Positions 22,757 through 34,270 of a stretch of DNA of 64,000 nucleotides are shown here, piece by piece; positions within the stretch are counted from its first letter, which is position 1, and each line of letters starts with the position of its first letter. Made by a program: the position numbers and the translations under genes. Origin of the DNA: Aedes albopictus (Eukaryota; Arthropoda; Insecta; Diptera; Culicidae); the NCBI RefSeq assembly GCF_035046485.1, contig NC_085138.1:14511329-14575328 (forward strand), in the 5' to 3' direction. The notes beneath the pieces were generated by a model that saw nothing but the letters and a program-made list of their open reading frames with translations, searched no databases and had not been told where the DNA came from.

Positions 22757-22913
22757 CTCTCATTTTCATCCTACGAAAAACAAAGGATTGAAGCGCTGTT
22801 TGTTTTGTTTCTTATTTTTGTATTTTTTTTAGAAGTGAGCACCCATGAAAACAAAAAGAACGGAATCAATCGGTGCCGTAATCGCTTGTTTTCGAATAGG
22901 ATGAATATGGGAG
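22757..22913. mobile_element. MITE with GCTCYCATWTTCATCCT ends, copy 1
   Basis: GCTCTCATTTTCATCCTACG on the left faces GGATGAATATGGGAGC on the right, with GTG on both sides. A copy lies at about 29,548-29,710. Confidence 0.65.
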
Positions 22914-23494
22914 CGTGAGATTACTGATGGCACACATACCCTACTAGCGCTTTTTTTGTTTTCATAAACTCTGGATATATTTCTATACTGGTAATGTCAT
23001 CGAAACATTAACTGATTATATGAGAGAGGATCACGTCGTGTTGCTTCAGTGAACTTACTGGAAAATCGTCCACGCCAGTGGCTTTTGAGCTACATACACT
23101 CTGTTCCATAACTATAGATTCATCTGATATTTATATGCTATTTATTCAAAGTGCAATTGATAATTTCATGCACTACGCCATTATGATTACCCATGTGCCT
23201 TACACATACTACCATATAATTTTATTCATGCACATGTGTGTATACAGAAAAATTTAAAAAAAAAACTGAAATCCCTTTGTTTCATGACTACAGATCCAAT
23301 ACATGTAAGTCATTCGTTGTGCCTATATCAACGCATTGTTTTAGGTTCAGTGCTCAGGTTTATTTCGGCGTTTGACGTATTGTTACATGTAAACTTCAAT
23401 TTTTAATATGCCATATCAATTTTAGCGTTACGTAATAAATGGATGCTGCCTAAATAATTCTTAAGTTATTTATGGCATGAATTGAATTATTAGG
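22914..23494. other. Unassigned AT-rich spacer
   Basis: No gene or element recognised. Confidence 0.4.
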
Positions 23495-23717
23495 ACCTGA
23501 ATTCTTCAGATTTCAAGCTTTCAGGATTTTTTTTAAGATTATTTTTACGATGATTAAAAAAAACTTATAATAAATCGGAGAAAATTGGGTTGATTTTGAA
23601 ATTCCTCACATTTTGTATGTATGTAATGAAAAATTGGCGAAAAATTTTAAACCTCATTTACTCGAAAGTGGGTTTTTGTCACTTACACCCCTTTGCTTCT
23701 AACCCCCTCAATTATAA
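23495..23717 (-). mobile_element. MITE-like repeat, copy 2 (TGAGGGGGTTAGAAGC end)
   Basis: The complement starts TTGAGGGGGTTAGAAGCAAA and aligns along its length with 16,774-17,000, sharing TTTCGAG, AATGAGGTTTAAA and ATCATCGTAAAAATAATCTT. The distal end of copy 1 is missing. Confidence 0.7.
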
Positions 23718-24128
23718 ACGAACGTCGTTATGACGTCACGCGGGGAAAAGCATGCATGCTGTCATTGCATGCTTTATACACCTTGTGTGAAGAATATGAT
23801 ATTTGCTAGGATTGTTATATGATGATATATAAGTGACTAAAAAGTAACTAAAATCTCAACAGGATCATTGAACGAAATATTTTGTTTATTCGGCAATGAA
23901 TGACATGCATTCATTTTGGGAGCGTTTAAACTTAAATCGATTATTTTCTGAAGATTATTGAGGAAATTCTAAGTTCGGCGGCGTGATGAGTTTTAAGCTG
24001 GCGGCGTGCTAGAAAATCAAAACATCCGGCGGCGTGAAGTAATAAATCTCGACGGCGCACATCTCTAGTCTTTGAGACAAAATGAGATGAATATAGGTAC
24101 TAGGCCGAAGAAGGGGGCTTTTACCCTA
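23718..24128. other. Spacer with a CGGCGGCGTG motif cluster
   Basis: CGGCGGCGTG-like decamers occur at about 23,976, 23,999, 24,027 and 24,050 in otherwise AT-rich DNA. They may be the end of a MITE; the partner end was not found. Confidence 0.35.
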
Positions 24129-24525
24129 TATCTGAAGTTGAAATAAGAAAGATTTTGACACATCAAGACATGTGTTTAACAGTTTGTGAAATTTCTCGTC
24201 GTGTATGCAGATTTCAACGTGCCGTTGTAATTTTCTTTTAAGATGTAATTCAATACGGTAGAAAGAAAACACGAGGAAGCTGTATAATCGCACAAAACGG
24301 AATAAGGATCGCATAGAATTCGCTAAAAAGTTTGAACCGGTTAAAGAAAGAACTAGGTTGCACTAGACGTCTCGCGTTTGACAATTTATAGAGTCCTGAA
24401 AGAATGTTCACACGATCAACGTGAAGAAATGGAATGAGCTCCACAACATTTGAGCCATCATAAGATTTCGTGCTCAAGATTTGATTGCTATAACATGCGT
24501 GAGATTGGAGTAAATTACGTACTAC
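24129..24525 (+). pseudogene. Tc1-like transposase relic, N-terminal half
   Basis: Reading with frame changes gives a helix-turn-helix start (TVCEISRRV near 24,172, then QYGRKKTR near 24,252), an RTKRNKDRIEFAKKF stretch (about 24,287), a TIYRVLKE-like piece (about 24,382) and HHKIS...RFD...NM ending in DWSK (about 24,507). This order follows Tc1/mariner transposases up to the segment before the second catalytic aspartate. Stops and shifts are frequent, so it is dead. The rest of the gene is 2.7 kb away at 27,255. Confidence 0.72.
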
Positions 24526-27254
24526 AGTTGATACCACATCTTGACATCTTGATGTTCTACAGATCATCTTGTACCGACTTTTCGAACCCTCTATGCAGAA
24601 TACCCTCTTCGAATGAGTGTATTCATTTTTGTACCTCTAAATTCTGCCCTCTACAGGGCGGCATAGAGGGCAGAATTAAAAGGTACAAAACTGATTACAG
24701 TTCTTTGAAGGTGAATATCACTTTATCTCCCTCCCAAGTAACACAACTTGTTGCATAATAGTTATAAATTCTCTTATAATACTTATTCAGTAGTATTTTT
24801 CGTGTTATATCGACTCAAAACGGAACACCTATATAATCAAAACAGCGCAAAAAATGGCGGCTTATAAAACATCTTACAAGTTATATAAGATGTATTTTAA
24901 TACATTTATAGTACTAAAAATGTCGTCTGCGGTTCATTATCAGTTATAATTTAGTTGTTTGCCATCAAATAAAACTTGCAATAAACTTAAAATATACAAC
25001 CCCAATTGTTGGTTGGAATTTAGTTGCTTTCAAGTAATGTAACTATCAGACGACAATTATATTTCATACCCTATACATAAGCTGTTATTCTGTTATTTGA
25101 TAATGATATAACTTGCAGAAAACATTTATATAACAAACAAATAAGTGAGTTAATGCGAAGCAGATAAACTGACAGAAAAGAAAATAGAACGAATTCAATT
25201 TTTCAAATTGTGTAAAAAAACACAGATGGATTTCCCAGCTTGAAAAATGATGTCTTGTGATCGATAGAATTACATTTCATATACTATTCAGATAACAAAT
25301 TCTGAAATAGATTTTACTCAGTGGGGGTAGTGATATTTTACGTGCGCTTCAAGATTTATAGCGAAACATTTATTTTTACTTCTCCATAAATCAAGCGCCA
25401 CTCAGTCGAATTAAAAATGCAACATGAATCTACCAAATATTAACGCTTAATGAAGAAATATTTCAAAACCACGCGAAAAAGCAATATGGCAGCTTGCTTA
25501 GGCTTACAGTGCTGTTAATTTTTATTGGAACAATTTCAATCAAAAATTTAATTGAACCTCTGACTTAAAGTATCATGATTTTTACGCCATTTAAGTGATG
25601 TAAATATTATGATACTAACAAAACTGAGGGGGCATCCATTTAGTACGTCACGCTAAAAATGAGAATTTTCGACCCCCCCTCCCCCCTTCGTACGGGTTTT
25701 TCCTATACTTAATACATTACTTGTCACACTTTTCAAAACCCCCCCTCCCCCCTCTAAGCGTGACGTACTTTATGGATGCCCCCATTATGTAATTTCGTTT
25801 TTAAGAAAAATCGGAAGATCGGGGAAATGAATTTGTTTCAAATTTTTATTCATGCAATAACTTATATGCATAAGCATTATCGGCACTGTAGTCTGTTTGG
25901 TAATTCGTATTCGCACCAGCAAATCCAGCAATCAATTGTTGAGAGGTATCAAATTACGTTTATAATACGTCTTGGTAGCATTTATTCAGCATACGCACAT
26001 CAAGCGTTTCTTTGTTTGTTTTATTGCATTCATTATAACACTAAAATAACTATATTATAACTTATTCTTCTGTAAGGCCAGCTCTACCAAATGTCAAAAT
26101 GTTGTTGTCATTTGTTGTTGTTTTGTTTATGGCCCTCGGAATTTCAAGAATAAATTTCGTGATTATCGCCAATTTACCCGATCTACGCGTCCGAAACAAT
26201 CTATTATTAGACGGGTTCCGCGAGTGCTTACTTAAATCCATGCGGAAGAAGATAATGGTGAAGACAGTGTCATAGCGCAGTTCACTTGCGCCGGAGGAAT
26301 ATTTTGCACAGTCAACAGCTTTTCTCAGTGCTAGAAGTAGTAAAGTGGAAGAAAGAGTCACACTAGGAAGCTGAGAAATATGTATGCTGTGGATGTAACT
26401 AGAAGGTACGCTGGTAGATCAAGGAATTCCGACAGTTTATACTGGTGCATCGCCGAATCGGTCTACCGATTTGGCCTAGCGGGTGGAGCGTGATGCTTAG
26501 CACACCCGATATAATGAATGCGGAAGCTATCTGGAATTGATATTTATTGCGAAATTTTGTGGAACTATGAATAGCATGTCGGACTGGGTTATTTGTGAGA
26601 CGATTGATTAATAATCTCATTTTCAAATCAAATCATTTTCATAAATCAAAAATGAAAAGTAAGTAGTGCGTCTAATCTGAAGAATATAAACACTGGTTGC
26701 TTTCACGATAACCTTGTGTTATGATGGTGTAATAATGTTATTTAATTGTATAATTAGTGCATTTTATGCATAGTAAGACCGGCGAAAGGAAAAAAATGTA
26801 TTCTTGTTGCTTGTTATCGGTCAACATAACTAGAGCTTGATAATAACTAAAGATGTTCAGTTAAACGCATATATAACACTTATAAAACATATTTGGGATT
26901 TTTATTTTTTAAAGATGTTTTCTGTGTTACTTGGGCTGTCTTTATTCGATTCCGATGGTTTTCAATCTAGATTTTCTCTCGATTTGTCAATACACTATTT
27001 TTACAGGCTACTGTACCTGGTTTCCAAAGTGTTAATTATTCTGAGAAGGTGAAATTATATCTGTTTGGGAAAGGTTCTCCCTAGCTACAAAAGTTTAAAA
27101 ATTGGTTCTTCATTTCGATCTCTAAATTCTTCAACAAATTACAGTTCATTCTGCTCATCTCGATATATCAAGATAGGATGGTCCTTCAACATGCGGCGGA
27201 TCAACTGTTATTCGTTCAAATATTTATTTGATTGGCTTCTCAAGTCATATTTGA
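24526..27254. other. 2.7-kb material separating the transposase halves
   Basis: AT-rich DNA holding a palindrome (AATTCTGCCCTCTA and its complement, about 24,648-24,682), a CCCAAGTAACACAACTTG end (24,749) with TTATAT-rich sequence to about 25,140, and a MITE at 25,628-25,783. Around 26,060-26,630 it is of mixed composition with no supported gene. Terminal repeats of the whole interval were not identified. Confidence 0.45.
25628..25783. mobile_element. 156-bp MITE of the G-run group
   Basis: Ends GGGGGCATCCATTTAGTACG and its complement, with ACGTCACGCT shared in both arms and C-runs just inside. Same architecture as the elements at 2,374, 37,057, 39,641 and 52,405. Target duplication not clear. 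Confidence 0.82.
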
Positions 27255-27760
27255 CACTTTGGGAGACCTTTTTGGTCGAAAAGAAGTTCAGCATGTAAAA
27301 ACCGAATGGCTTTTTTCGTACTGGAGAGATTTACGAAAATAATCACGTTACTTCTCAAGGAATCTCTCGGGGGTGGCGGTATGATGGTATGGAGAGGGTT
27401 CTGTCGACTCGAATGGACGAGCAACGCCCTTAAACAAATTAGACAATGTTTTATCAAGATCATGAATACACTTGTTCACACGGTTCAAGCAAATATGGCT
27501 TGGTTTCGAGAAAAGCTTATTCAGATTGAAGAAAGGTCAGCTCCTTACCCTGACCAGAACCCCATTGAGAATTTGTAGGGTTGATTATAAAAGCAGTATG
27601 TGAATAAAATAAGCCGTACGGATGTTTTCCAAATCTAAACCTTGTAGTTGTTTGAACGGGGAATACAATCCATAAAAAGTAAATTAAAAGTATCCTGGAT
27701 AGGCTGTTTTAGCTTATTAAGAACAAAAGAGAGACTACTCATTATTGATATGTTGAATGT
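27255..27760 (+). pseudogene. Tc1-like transposase relic, C-terminal half
   Basis: In shifting frames: WETFLVEKKF (about 27,260), corresponding to the FSDEKKF region with its catalytic aspartate lost; FSYWRDLRK (about 27,310); GGGMMVWRGF (about 27,369); the third catalytic site as DQNPIENL (27,552-27,575); and a degraded tail ending THY near 27,740. These are Tc1-family landmarks in the right order, continuing where 24,525 stops. Stops interrupt nearly every segment. Confidence 0.75.
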
Positions 27761-28055
27761 TTTGTGTAGGTTAAATTAACTAGAATGAATTCTCGCTTGG
27801 ATCTATTGTTATGAAACAAGGGAATTTATATAAGATTATTTATCAGATTCAGAGAACACATGAAATATCGAATTATTACTTTTCTCATGTCTACTCTAAA
27901 TAATGAATTAAACAGGAGAACAATATGATTCAAATTCATTCTACATATCCGAGTATCAAAAAATATTGTTTGGATCTATAGTTATGAAACATAGTGTATC
28001 TAACTAATTAATTACAGTTTTAGTGATATTCGCCGGTCTCTGTTAGTAAAAAGAA
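27761..28055. other. Upstream region of the PHD-finger ORF
   Basis: AT-rich. TTAATTACAG at about 28,008-28,017 resembles a 3' splice site. An in-frame stop (28,047-28,049) lies just upstream of the ATG. No TATA/initiator pair is evident. Confidence 0.35.
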
Positions 28056-28820
28056 ATGAAAAATAATCCCACGAACGACGGCAAATTGGTATACTGCGAA
28101 GAGTGCTCATTATGCATCCACATTGAATTGGGATTGTATTCCGTATGTGCTGGGCCGTGTGGTAAATCATACCATATATCATGTATAGGTATGAGTAGTG
28201 ATCAGCTTCGCAATGTTTCTAATGGAATGGTATGGCTTTGCAAAGAATGTTTGCCGGCTTTTACTAAATGGAGAAACGTCACGCAAAAATCGTCTACACC
28301 ATTGCCAGATGCCACTTCAGCTATAGACGAAATATCGGAACTGAAACTGGAAATTTCTTCGATTAAGGACACACTGAATCGACTCATCATGCACGATCCT
28401 TCTACAATAAGCGCGAGTCCATTTCATTCTACTCCAAATGCAACCTCAACGGAGCTGATGGCTGGAACAAATAATAGCTACATGAGTGACACTGAACTTG
28501 CTCGGAACGAACAGAGTGAAACGCAAGAAGCACAAACAAACGATTGTTTCTCGTTACTGCTAACGAATATCAACAGCGCCACTACCGAAAATGATGTTGA
28601 AATGATGGTACATAGATGTCTTGGTGCCCCTACTGGAGACTGTGTGAACGTAATTAAACTTGTTCCAAAACGAACGGACTGTCGGTCACTGGATTACATA
28701 TCATTTAAAATTGTTTTGAAGTGGAGATGGAAAGATTTGGCCATGCGCGCATCGACCTGGCCGTATGGTATCAAATTTCGGGCATTCGTCAACCGCTCTT
28801 CCAACGCATGGAAACCCTGA
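28056..28820 (+). CDS. PHD-finger protein, CR1-ORF1-like, intact (254 aa)
   Basis: The only undisturbed frame with clear domain content. Residues 14-65 form a PHD-type Cys4-His-Cys3 zinc finger: C14 or C17 with C17 or C20, then C31, C35, H40, C43, C62, C65. Residues 90-112 form a short amphipathic coiled coil (I93, L96, I100, I103, L107, L110). The middle is Ser/Thr-rich and polar. The C-terminus (about 195-254) has conserved-looking hydrophobic and basic segments ending in WPYGIKFRAF and a final WKP. The start is the first ATG after an in-frame stop, with a purine at -3. PHD fingers are known in ORF1 proteins of CR1-like non-LTR retrotransposons, and I read this as a relative. There is no endonuclease/RT frame downstream, only a 3' region with poly(A) signals, so it may be a solo ORF1 or a co-opted gene. 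Cellular role unknown; RNA or chromatin binding is inference. Confidence 0.75.
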   Translation: MKNNPTNDGKLVYCEECSLCIHIELGLYSVCAGPCGKSYHISCIGMSSDQLRNVSNGMVWLCKECLPAFTKWRNVTQKSSTPLPDATSAIDEISELKLEISSIKDTLNRLIMHDPSTISASPFHSTPNATSTELMAGTNNSYMSDTELARNEQSETQEAQTNDCFSLLLTNINSATTENDVEMMVHRCLGAPTGDCVNVIKLVPKRTDCRSLDYISFKIVLKWRWKDLAMRASTWPYGIKFRAFVNRSSNAWKP

Positions 28821-29062
28821 TGATTAGTTTAAGGAATAGTCGTGCCAACAATGTTTTTGAATGCTTATGTTTGTAACACGTTTTGTGATTTTTTTTTAAT
28901 TTTATGATTATTGTGAAAATGTTTGTCATAATATGCCGTGTGTTAATGTGTTGTAGATAAATGCAAATGTTTATATTGTAATAGTTATAAGTTCAACCAA
29001 ATCAGTCTGTACAACCACTATGTGTTGAAGGCGTTGTAAATAAATAAACAATAAACGTTAAA
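28821..29062 (+). other. Probable 3' UTR of the PHD-finger ORF
   Basis: AT-rich 240 bases after the stop, ending in clustered AATAAA signals. No ORF2-like sequence follows. Confidence 0.45.
29039..29055 (+). promoter_or_regulatory. Clustered poly(A) signals
   Basis: Three AATAAA hexamers at 29,039-29,044, 29,043-29,048 and 29,050-29,055, about 220 bases past the stop codon. Suitable for ending a short mRNA. Confidence 0.6.
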
Positions 29063-29284
29063 AACTTCCAAATCACTCGAAATTAAGGTTTTTTGTGATA
29101 TTTTCATCAATAGAAGAAATCAAGTCGTTGAAAACATTTCTTGCTTCGTCAGCTCTGCTAATTTTACCTCCATCAACTTCAAATTTGCATTGTTTGTTCC
29201 TGCTTAGCTCGTTTTCCCATGAGATCATTTATCCTGCTTCACAGTTGTTTTGGTTAACGTACTGAAATGTATCATTGATAATAC

Positions 29285-29540
29285 CCAAGTAACATCTTTA
29301 CAAATAAAAATTCCGAAACATGTATTATAAATGTTACACATACGTTTCAGAAAACATCTTATATTGTAATCAAGCTCTCATTATGTTGGCCAGTAACAAA
29401 CAACAAAAAATACTATTTGTTTCGTTTGTCGGTTTCATCATGTATGAAATCTATTGATTTTATAATTTTATAAAATACTACTGAATAAGTATTAAATGTT
29501 AATTTTAAACTGTTATGTAACAAGTTGTGTTACTTGGGTC
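29285..29540. mobile_element. MITE with CCCAAGTAACA ends
   Basis: CCCAAGTAACATC on the left and TGTGTTACTTGGG on the right. TA precedes the left end, while the right flank is TC, so the duplication is imperfect. Related ends occur at 24,749 and 43,298. Confidence 0.75.
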
Positions 29541-29547
29541 TGAGGTC

Positions 29548-29710
29548 TCTTGTTCAGCCTATTCCAAAAACAGACGATTAGGCATCGTTTTTTCCGTTCC
29601 TTTTGTTATTTTTAATGCTCACTCCCCAGTCCCCACAAAAAATGTAAAAATAAAAAACAAAACAAATAGCGCTTATTAGCTTTGTTTTCAACAGGACGAA
29701 TATGGGAGCA
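29548..29710. mobile_element. MITE with GCTCCCATATTCGTCCT ends, copy 2
   Basis: The right end GGACGAATATGGGAGC and body (a complement of the GCGCTRTTTGTTTTGTTT stretch) match copy 1 at 22,757-22,913. The left end is degraded. Confidence 0.55.
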
Positions 29711-29716
29711 CTTTGC

Positions 29717-30454
29717 TTCAGATGGGTTCCGCAAAATGGATTAAGCATATCTTTTAACTTCTGTAAATTTTTTGTTGGTGTGGGTCAGAAGATTTTTGAA
29801 GTGTTGGTTCTGACGGTTCCGGTTCCACGATTGAAATCATTTTTTCGAGATATTCCCAGCTTCCATACAGGGTAGGAATCATGGGGTAGGACACTCGATC
29901 TTAGATTAGAAATATTCATGATATTAATGCCGATATTAAAATTATACGATATTAATGAGTGAAGGAATTTACTTCGTCATATGCGCTAACTCCCAGCATA
30001 TCAGATGGAAAATAGCCAATAACTATATTTCAATTTTCTTTTGCCTATGACTCGTGAAATGGAAGCAAAAAGATGTCGACTATCAATATCCAGCCTCTAT
30101 AACACTGGAAATCAAATAATTACGCAAAATTTCATGTTTAAATTTATTACCACTTACGACTTAAGTTTGTCTTGAAATCCCCCTTTAACAGTGCATCAGA
30201 ACTTCAGACGCACAAATCTCAAGAAACAAGCTCCAAAAACAATGCTTTTTATTATTCTATTCTTGCTCATTTGTAATAAGCTTCAAATAAGAAGCTCAGG
30301 TGCGCTGGTTTTGTTTACGAAGAGATTTGTGCCTTCGAAATCGTGAGTAGGTGCCAAAGTCGGCCATTGTGGTGGCCATTTTGGGATTCTAACGAGTCTG
30401 TCCTTAACATTTTTTCACGTTTTGTGTATGACGAAGACAACTGAATCAAAGCAA
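29717..30454. other. Unassigned spacer
   Basis: Mixed AT-rich sequence without recognised features. Confidence 0.4.
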
Positions 30455-30456
30455 TA

Positions 30457-30669
30457 GGGTCTTGTACCATTTGGGCAGGTGTACCTATTTTGGGCACTTG
30501 CCGCTATAGCTAAGTTAAGTTAAAACCGATTGATATGAATTTTTGTATAGAGTTAGATACTGCACGTGCCCAACTCTATACAAAAGTTCAAATGAATCGG
30601 TTTGAAATTGGCTTAGTTATAGCGGCAAGTGCTCAAAATAGGTACACCTGCCCAAATGGTACAAGACCC
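30457..30669. mobile_element. 213-bp hairpin MITE, TA duplication
   Basis: Almost the whole element is an inverted repeat. Arms begin GGGTCTTGTACCATTTGG and run through AGGTGTACCTATTTTG to the centre. TA flanks at 30,455-30,456 and 30,670-30,671. Diverged sibling at 13,581-13,792. Confidence 0.9.
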
Positions 30670-30671
30670 TA

Positions 30672-31210
30672 GCTAGTCTTCATCGCCGTTTAATTTTCAC
30701 TTTACCAGTTGCACTTTTTGAACTGACATTCAATTCTGGGGTGTGGCACTTCAAAGCTGGATTTTACTGCTGCAAAATGTAACAAAAGCTGCTCAATGAT
30801 TGAAATAAATATTTTTTTCCCGTCGGTAAATTGTAAACAAACAGTTGTATTAGTTCCAGTGAAGATGCAGGTTAATATATGCGTGGATTATCTGCATGCG
30901 TAACATCGTATTTCACAATCACTGAGAAGGATTTTATTGTTGTGCTCTGATGGCGTTTTAAGATTTGGTTGACAAAAAAAACAGCTAAAGCCTTTTGGTC
31001 GTTATTCTTACGCTACATTTGTCTCAATTTAATAGCTTTCTGCACAATAGCACTTTGAAGTTCAAAGTTTGAACACATGGTTTGATTGGGATAGCGAAGA
31101 ATTTGACCGACTTTTCGAATACACATCTGCAGTAAAATCCCCCGGGAATACCACCTCATGCATTATTATGTATTTCATGAAATGTTTATGGAACTATAGC
31201 GGAAGGGACA
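30672..31210. other. Unassigned spacer
   Basis: No gene or element recognised. Confidence 0.4.
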
Positions 31211-32745
31211 TTCTTGCTGGATGACCTATTATGTGTTTTGCAAGAATTCATCTCAAAATTTCTAGAAATTTCTTCAAGACTACCTCCAGGAACACCGCCA
31301 GAAATTCGATTGGGGACTCTTTGAGGATTTGTCAAAAAAAATGTCTGGAATGTTTCAAGTAATTTTAGCAAGAATTCCTCCAAAGATTGCTCCTTGTATC
31401 CCTTTAAATTGCATTCCTGTCCATAGAATTTCTCCAGGGATTCCTCCATAGATTATCCCAGGAATTTTCCCAAGAATTCTCTATGGCAACAATTTTTACG
31501 AAATTGTTTAAAATATCTTAAAACTGGTCCATGGGTTTCCTCAGAAATTTCTACAGGAATTCCTCCTGCTATTCCTAGAGGGAATCTATAGGAAATATAT
31601 TCAAGGATTGCTACATAATTCCATGATTGTATTCCTTCATGTACTTCCTCAAACATTTCTGAAGGAATTCCTCCCGAAACATTATCATTTTTTTTCCAGA
31701 AGATTTTCTTTGAAATTTGTCCGAACACTCTTATGAAAATTTCCCAAGAAATTCTTCTAGAAATTTCTCTAGGAATTCCTCCAAACGCATCTTCAAAAGA
31801 TGCAATTCCAGGTGTTTTTTTTTAATTAAGATTCGAAAATACTTTTATAAGTTCCTCTATGATTTTCCTAAAGAAATTCATAAATTCTGCTTGATATTTT
31901 TTTTCAAAAATTATTGCTGGAATTTCTCATGAAGTACCTTTAGGTATTACTCAATTTATTCAGATGTTTTAGAAAGTGGAAAATTCTCAAGAGATTATTT
32001 TGGAAGTTCCTTCAGAAATTCCTCTAGGCACTGTTATTGATTTATTTGGACCATCCTTCGGGAGTTCTTTCAGGGTTATTTTCCAAAGATTATCTCAACA
32101 TTTCCTGCAGAAATTACTCCAGAATCCATTTCTTAGCATTTTTCAAAAAAATATTTAGGTAATTTTTCTATGAATACTTGCAGATGGTTCCTCAGTTCTT
32201 CCCAATAATATTTTCAATATTTCTTCAAGAATTCATTTTTTTAGTTTCTTTAGTGATTCTCTAAGAAAACTCCTCCAGGTTTTTTTTATTATTTCTGCAG
32301 GATTTATTCCAGAAATTTCTCCAAGTAGTAGCTTAGGGACTTTTGTGCACAAATCCCTTCACGCCGGAATTGTGTTAGAATTTCTTCAAAGGTATATCCG
32401 AGGATTCCTCCAGAAAATCCCACCAGGGATCCCTCAGAAATTTATTGAGAAACAAAAAAGAAAAACTCTACCAGTACTCATGCCTGCGATTTTTACAGAT
32501 TTTTTTTTTAATTCCTTCAGGAATTCCTCTATGGATTTTTCCAGGAGTCCCTCATGAGTCCCTCAAAAATTCTTCCTTGGAATTACTAGCAGAGTTCTTC
32601 CGTAAATCTCTCATGATTTGTTTTTCTGAGAATAAAAGTGGTATTTAGAGGTGTGTCTTCAAATATTGTCCTAGGTATTATCCAAAGCATTCATCCAGAA
32701 ATTGCTTCCGGATTTTGTGTTCAGGAGCTCATACAAGAAATTTTC
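31211..32745 (-). repeat. 12-bp-period repeat, pyrimidine-rich strand
   Basis: Long run of GGAATTCCTCCA-type units, e.g. 31,540-31,680 and 32,380-32,560. Several small frames on both strands are by-products of the period. Confidence 0.8.
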
Positions 32746-33180
32746 CAAAAGTTTCTTAGGTGTTATATATGTTGAGGTCTAGAAAAAATGTGTTTTTTTC
32801 TTTTATCTTAAAATATGGATTGAATGAATGCTGTGTCAAATTTTCATAGAGATCCAAGCAGTAGAAGCAAAGTTTCTTGATTTGCTCCCTTACGGACGCG
32901 TAATGCATATTTGAAACTTTAAACGCGATTATCTCGAAATCATGTTTTTCCAAAAATGTCAATGCTGGGACAAAGATTGCGGAATGAGTTTTTAACCGAT
33001 TTCAACCATTTTTTCGAAGAGCGAACTCCTATGTTTTTTAAGAGCAAACCTATGTGTCGTGTCCTTGAACGATCAAAAATTTTCGTATAACAAAAATCAT
33101 ATCAGTATTACGATTTTTTATTTTTTGACATTTTTGGAAAAGTTTCTGAAAATTTCCTGGATGAATATTTGAACATATGC
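32746..33180. other. Non-repeat insert between two 12-bp blocks
   Basis: About 430 bases of different composition, between pyrimidine-rich and purine-rich blocks. Probably an inserted dispersed repeat, but no terminal repeats were identified. Confidence 0.4.
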
Positions 33181-34270
33181 AGTGATCTCTAAATTTCTGA
33201 CAAGAACAATTTCTAAAAAAAACTTGTATGAATTAAATTTTTTTTTCAGAAATTACTAAAGGCATTTTACAAAGAATTCTTGAAGAAATGCTGGGAAAAA
33301 TTGCCGAGGCAATCTCTGTAGAATTTATGGAGATGTTTTTATAAGAATTGAGCAAATTAAATGAAAAAATCCTCGCGAAGTTAGAAATCCCTAACAGAAA
33401 TCCCTAACATTCTGAGAAAATCTTCGAAGACAAAAATGTCTTCTCTATGGAATTTCCAAAGGAACTCTTCTGCATGAATCTCTGGATGAATTTTCGAAGA
33501 AATCCAAGGGAAAGAGGGAAATTTCTGATGGAATCTCAGGAGGAATTTTTCAGAACTTCCTGAGGAAATACCTGGAGATACTTTTCGTGAAACCCTTGGT
33601 GTAATGCAGAAATCCCGAGAAGCTTTCCTGCTTGAATCACTGAAAGTAATAAGACAAGAATCTCTGGCGGAACTCCTGCAAGATTTTCTGCGTTTGTTTC
33701 TGTGAATGTGCTTGAACACATTCATGTGGGAATTTTCAATGAAATCCCTAGAGTAATTCCTGAACAAATCTCTGGTGGATTTTCTGAAAAAAAAAACCTG
33801 AACAAATTTCTGAAGGAATATCTAGAAAATTTTCTGAAGAAACCACGTTAAGAATGAAGCGCAGAATCTTTGAAATATTGTTTTAAAGAAATTTTGGAGT
33901 AATTTCCGGTGCATTTTTTTTTAAACGAACCTCTAGAAAAAAAAACTGAAATAATCCCTGTTGGAGTTTCAGAAAGATCCCATAGAAATTTACATAAAAG
34001 AATTCTTGAAGAAATTTTTGGAGAAATACATGACGAAGTATGTGGAATTCTGAAAAAAAAACACAACATAGATAACTTTTGTAAAAAAGCCAAATTGGAC
34101 AAATTTATGCATATATCTTATGGGGAAGTTTTGAAGAGATTTCCAAGGAAATTTATAAAAGCATTTCAAGAAAAAAAAATCTGAAGGAATCTTGGTAAGA
34201 ACTTCTAAAGGAGTCTGCAGAATATTTTCTAAAGAAATCTGGGGAAATTTGGAAAAAAAAATGTTTCAAT
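33181..34270 (+). repeat. 12-bp-period repeat, purine-rich strand
   Basis: The same unit as the preceding block in opposite orientation. For example, the segment from about 33,527 splits cleanly into TCTGATGGAATC, TCAGGAGGAATT and so on. Confidence 0.8.

Noticed and set aside
26478..26530. tRNA-like segment (TGGCCTAGCGG resembling an A box)
   Set aside because: No B box at the right distance and no cloverleaf.
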